Positions 61,423-64,000 of a DNA stretch of 64,000 bases are shown one piece after another. Numbering within the stretch: the first letter of the stretch is position 1; the number at the start of each line of letters is the position of its first letter. Origin of the DNA: Pseudomonas putida. GTDB lineage: Bacteria; Pseudomonadota; Gammaproteobacteria; Pseudomonadales; Pseudomonadaceae. The notes below the pieces were generated by a model. It searched no databases and was not told where the DNA came from. It saw nothing but the letters and a program-made list of their open reading frames with translations. The DNA lies in NCBI RefSeq assembly GCF_025905425.1, contig NZ_CP109603.1, positions 1,834,001 through 1,898,000 of the forward strand, read 5' to 3'. The translations under genes were made by a program, and so were the position numbers.

Positions 61423-62583
61423 TGTGGGAGCGGGCTTGCCCCGCGAACACCGGCGAAGCCGGTGCCATGCTCCGCGTGGCCTCATTCGCGGGGCAAGCCC
61501 GCTCCCACAATGACCACTGTTCTCTGCGTGACAGCGCATCCCCAAGAGGCTAGGCAATCTCCCATAGAACACAACTTAACCCATTGAGTTAGCAGCAACT
61601 CTGTGGGAGCGGGCTTGCCCCGCGAACACCGGCGCAGCCGGTGCCATGCACCGCGTGGTCTCATTCGCGGGGCAAGCCCGCTCCCACAATGACCACTGTT
61701 CTCTGCGTGACAGCGCATCCCCAAGAGGCTAGGCAATCTCCCATAGAACACAACTTAACCCATTGAGTTAGCAGCAACTCTGTGGGAGCGGGCTTGCCTC
61801 GCGAACACCGGCGCAGCCGGTGCCATGCACCGCGTGGTCTCATTCGCGGGGCAAGCCCGCTCCCACAATGACCACTGTTCTCTGCGTGACAGCGCATCCC
61901 CAAGAGGCTGGGCAATCTCCCATAGAACACAACTTAACCCATTGAGTTAGCAGCAACGCTGTGGGAGCGGGCTTGCCCCGCGAACACCGGCGCAGCCGGT
62001 GCCATGCTCCGCGTGGTCTCATTCGCGGGGCAAGCCCGCTCCCACAATGACCACTGTTCTCTGCGTGACAGCGCAACCCCAAGAGGCTGGGCAATCTCCC
62101 ATAGAACACAACTTAACCCATTGAGTTAGCAGCAACGCTGTGGGAGCGGGCTTGCCCCGCGAACACCGGCGAAGCCGGTGCCATCCACCGCGTGGTCTCA
62201 TTCGCGGGGCAAGCCCGCTCCCACAATGACCACTGTTCTCTGCGTGACAGCGCAACCCCAAGAGGCTAGGCAATCTCCCATAGAACACAACTTAACCCAT
62301 TGAGTTAGCAGCAACTCTGTGGGAGCGGGCTTGCCCCGCGAACACCGGCGCAGCCGGTGCCATGCTCCGCGTGGCCTCATTCGCGGGGCAAGCCCGCTCC
62401 CACAATGACCACTGTTCTCTGCGTGACAGCGCAACCCCAAGAGGCTGGGCAATCTCCCATAGAACACAACTTAACCCATTGAGTTAGCAGCAACTCTGTG
62501 GGAGCGGGCTTGCCCCGCGAACACCGGCGAAGCCGGTGCCATGCTCCGCGTGGCCTCATTCGCGGGGCAAGCCCGCTCCCACA
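61423..62583. repeat. Tandem array of seven REPINs with 92-bp spacers
   Basis: An 87-bp REPIN (two inverted REPs around CACCGGCG-A/C-AGCCGGTG) starts at 61423, 61602, 61781, 61960, 62139, 62318 and 62497, that is, every 179 bases. Six near-identical 92-bp spacers separate them. The whole unit is repeated, so it was amplified as one block. Copies differ by few bases (for example GCATCCCC versus GCAACCCC, and CAACTC versus CAACGC). It lies between the ABC permease and the CXXCW gene. Confidence 0.95.
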
Positions 62584-62596
62584 ATGACCATTGCTG

Positions 62597-63388
62597 TCAG
62601 CGCGGTTTGCGCAGCGCCGCGTGCTGGGGGTTGAAGGTGAGTATCGCGAGCAGGGTGAACAGCACCGTCAGGCCCAGGCAGACCGCCAACGCCAGCGGGT
62701 TTAAGCGCTCGTACAGCGCAAAGCGCACCAGTTCCACGGCGTGGCTGAACGGGTTCAGGGCGCACAGCCAATACAGCCACTGGCTGGCCTCGCGCATCTT
62801 CCACAGCGGATACAGCGCCGAGGACAGGAAAAACAGTGGGAAGATCACGAAATTCATCACCCCGGCAAAGTTCTCCAGCTGGCGAATCGCATTCGACAGC
62901 AACAGCCCCAGGGCGCTGAGCATCAAGGCCACCAGCAACAGGGCCGGCAGCGCCAGCAACAACCCCGCAGCCGGGGGCTGCACCCCATACAGCCAGGCGA
63001 TGGCGAGAAAGGCATAGACCTGCAGCAGGGAAATCAACGAGGTCGCCAGCAGCTTGCTGCCGAGCAGGAAAGCCCGCGGCAATGGGCTGGTCAGCAGCAC
63101 GCGCATGCTGCCCATCTCCCGGTCATAGACCATCGACAGCGAGCCTTGCATGCCATTGAACAGCAGGATCATGCAGGCAAGGCCGGGGATGATGTACACC
63201 TCATAGGGGATGTAGGTGTCGTAAGGCTCGATGATGGCAATGCCCAGGGCCGCGCGAAACCCGGCGGCAAACACCAGCAACCACAGCAGCGGGCGCACCA
63301 GGGCGCTGAGAAAACGCGTGCGCTGTAACACGAAACGCAGGCATTCGCGCAGCAGGATGCCGTTGAAACATTGCCAGTAGGCGTTCAT
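62597..63388 (-). CDS. ABC-2 type permease of the PQQ-associated exporter
   Basis: A 263-residue membrane protein with six predicted segments and the ABC-2 pattern (ILLRECLRFVLQRTRFLSALVRPLLWL; REMGSMRVLLTSPLPRAF; FFLSSALYPLWKM, each quoted in part). It resembles the permeases encoded within PQQ-dependent alcohol oxidation loci. It shares one base with the ATPase gene upstream, so they are coupled. It probably exports a toxic intermediate or a cofactor-related compound. The array of REPINs follows directly after its stop. Confidence 0.87.
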   Translation of the reverse strand: MNAYWQCFNGILLRECLRFVLQRTRFLSALVRPLLWLLVFAAGFRAALGIAIIEPYDTYIPYEVYIIPGLACMILLFNGMQGSLSMVYDREMGSMRVLLTSPLPRAFLLGSKLLATSLISLLQVYAFLAIAWLYGVQPPAAGLLLALPALLLVALMLSALGLLLSNAIRQLENFAGVMNFVIFPLFFLSSALYPLWKMREASQWLYWLCALNPFSHAVELVRFALYERLNPLALAVCLGLTVLFTLLAILTFNPQHAALRKPR

Positions 63389-64000
63389 CAGGCATTGACT
63401 CCTGGGGTGGGGCCGGGCGCGCGGGTCAGGCGGGCAAAGGCGTTGTCGAGGTCGCCACCGTGTTCCAGGCTCAGGGCATCGGCGGTGCCGCTGGCCACCA
63501 GGCGGCCCTGGTGCAGGATCAGCAAATCATCGCTTGGCTGCACCTCGTCCAGCAGGTGGGTGGTCCACAGCACACTGAGCCCCTGCTCGCGGCACAGGTG
63601 CCGAAGGTGTTGATTGAGCGCCAGGCGGCTGGCCGGGTCGAGGCCTGCGCTGGCTTCGTCGAGCAGCAGCAAGCGCGGTTCGTGGAGCAGGGCGCGGGCA
63701 ATTTCCACCCGGCGCCGATGCCCGATGTTCAGCGCGCGGACGGGCTCGCGGCGACGCTCGCTGAGGCCTTGGCGGGCAAGTTCGGCCTCGACCCGCACGC
63801 TGCTCTGGCGCCGCGACAGCCCATGCAGCGAGGCGTGGTAGCGCAGGTTCTGCTCAACGCTCAGGTCCAGGTCCAGGGTGCTTTGCTGAAACACCACGCC
63901 CAGCTGGCGCAAGGCCGGGCGGGCGGCATTGCGCAGCGAGCAGCCGCACACGCGGATGTCGCCGTGCTGCAGGTCGTAAAGCCGGGTGAGCAGGGCAATC
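63388..64000 (-). CDS. ABC transporter ATPase (5' partial at window end)
   Basis: The frame is open to the right edge, so the N-terminus with Walker A lies outside. The part seen has the Q-loop VVFQQSTLDLDL, the signature region LNIGHRRRVEIARALL, Walker B LLLLDEASAGLDP and the H-loop LWTTHLLDEV. The signature departs from LSGGQ (N-I-G-H instead), as is seen in ATPases of PQQ-associated exporters, which often read LNGGHRRR. It pairs with the permease. Function as an ATPase is likely since the other motifs are normal. Confidence 0.88.
   Translation of the reverse strand, partial: IALLTRLYDLQHGDIRVCGCSLRNAARPALRQLGVVFQQSTLDLDLSVEQNLRYHASLHGLSRRQSSVRVEAELARQGLSERRREPVRALNIGHRRRVEIARALLHEPRLLLLDEASAGLDPASRLALNQHLRHLCREQGLSVLWTTHLLDEVQPSDDLLILHQGRLVASGTADALSLEHGGDLDNAFARLTRAPGPTPGVNA

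Noticed and set aside
61482..62559. Six overlapping 89-codon open frames on the minus strand, one per repeat unit
   Set aside because: They are the same piece of the REPIN array read in shifting frames (179 is not a multiple of 3), with no ribosome site of their own.
61423..62583. Possible CRISPR array
   Set aside because: Repeats are 87-bp inverted REP pairs and the spacers are near identical to each other, the opposite of a CRISPR array; no cas gene is present.

Overview
The window looks like chromosome of a Pseudomonas of the putida group. The support is: many copies of the Pseudomonas REP sequence (core TGTGGGAGCGGGCTTGCCCC), DUF6124 and DUF3077 small proteins, a DUF1302/DUF1329 system, and at the right end the regulatory and transport part of a PQQ-dependent alcohol oxidation (ped/exa) locus. 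No rRNA, tRNA, CRISPR array or transposase was seen. All names rest on reading motifs and gene order; no database search was possible.

Layout. 1-3942: end of a MocR-type regulator, two small Pseudomonas-specific genes behind a structured leader and a REPIN, and an ABC exporter. 4092-17435: an apparent specialised-metabolite and signalling island. It holds an acyl carrier protein, SDR, AMP ligase, second carrier protein, KAS III, membrane O-acyltransferase and FAD monooxygenase, then luxR-luxI-luxR, an AfsA-like (gamma-butyrolactone synthase type) protein, a YciI-like protein and a second DapB-like reductase, and on the other strand an atypical HAD protein and a quinone reductase. 17635-28042: a beta-oxidation operon (acyl-CoA dehydrogenase, FadB-like protein, thiolase, SDR) bracketed by a sigma54 activator of PrpR type and a MalT-type LuxR regulator. 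28344-31120: kinase-like protein, DUF6285 and acyl-CoA dehydrogenase behind a clear sigma54 promoter. 31259-37632: a catabolic operon with quinone oxidoreductase, TauD dioxygenase, BKACE, MFS transporter, DsbA-like protein, Rieske protein and YeiH transporter. 37643-48202: an AraC regulator and a divergent operon with hydrolase, DUF1302, DUF1329, YCF48, RND protein and acyl-CoA ligase. Both this operon and the one at 31259 carry the same 21-bp-spaced direct repeat. 48307-56301: assorted genes (P-loop kinase, shortened AzlCD-like protein, Lrp regulator, sensor kinase, MscS channel, porin). 56627-64000: FIST protein, hybrid kinase, LuxR response regulator, CXXCW protein, a 1.16-kb tandem array of seven REPINs, and an ABC-2 exporter cut by the window end.

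How it may work together. In the island, a ligase could load an acyl chain on a carrier protein, KAS III extend it, the AfsA-like protein release it as a butenolide or furan-like product, and the reductases, monooxygenase and acyltransferase finish it, under acyl-homoserine-lactone control. This would put two signal chemistries, AHL and AfsA-type, in one Pseudomonas locus, and is the most interesting possibility here. The middle regions look like uptake, activation, beta-oxidation and export of a hydrophobic acyl substrate, tied together by the sigma54 and AraC sites.
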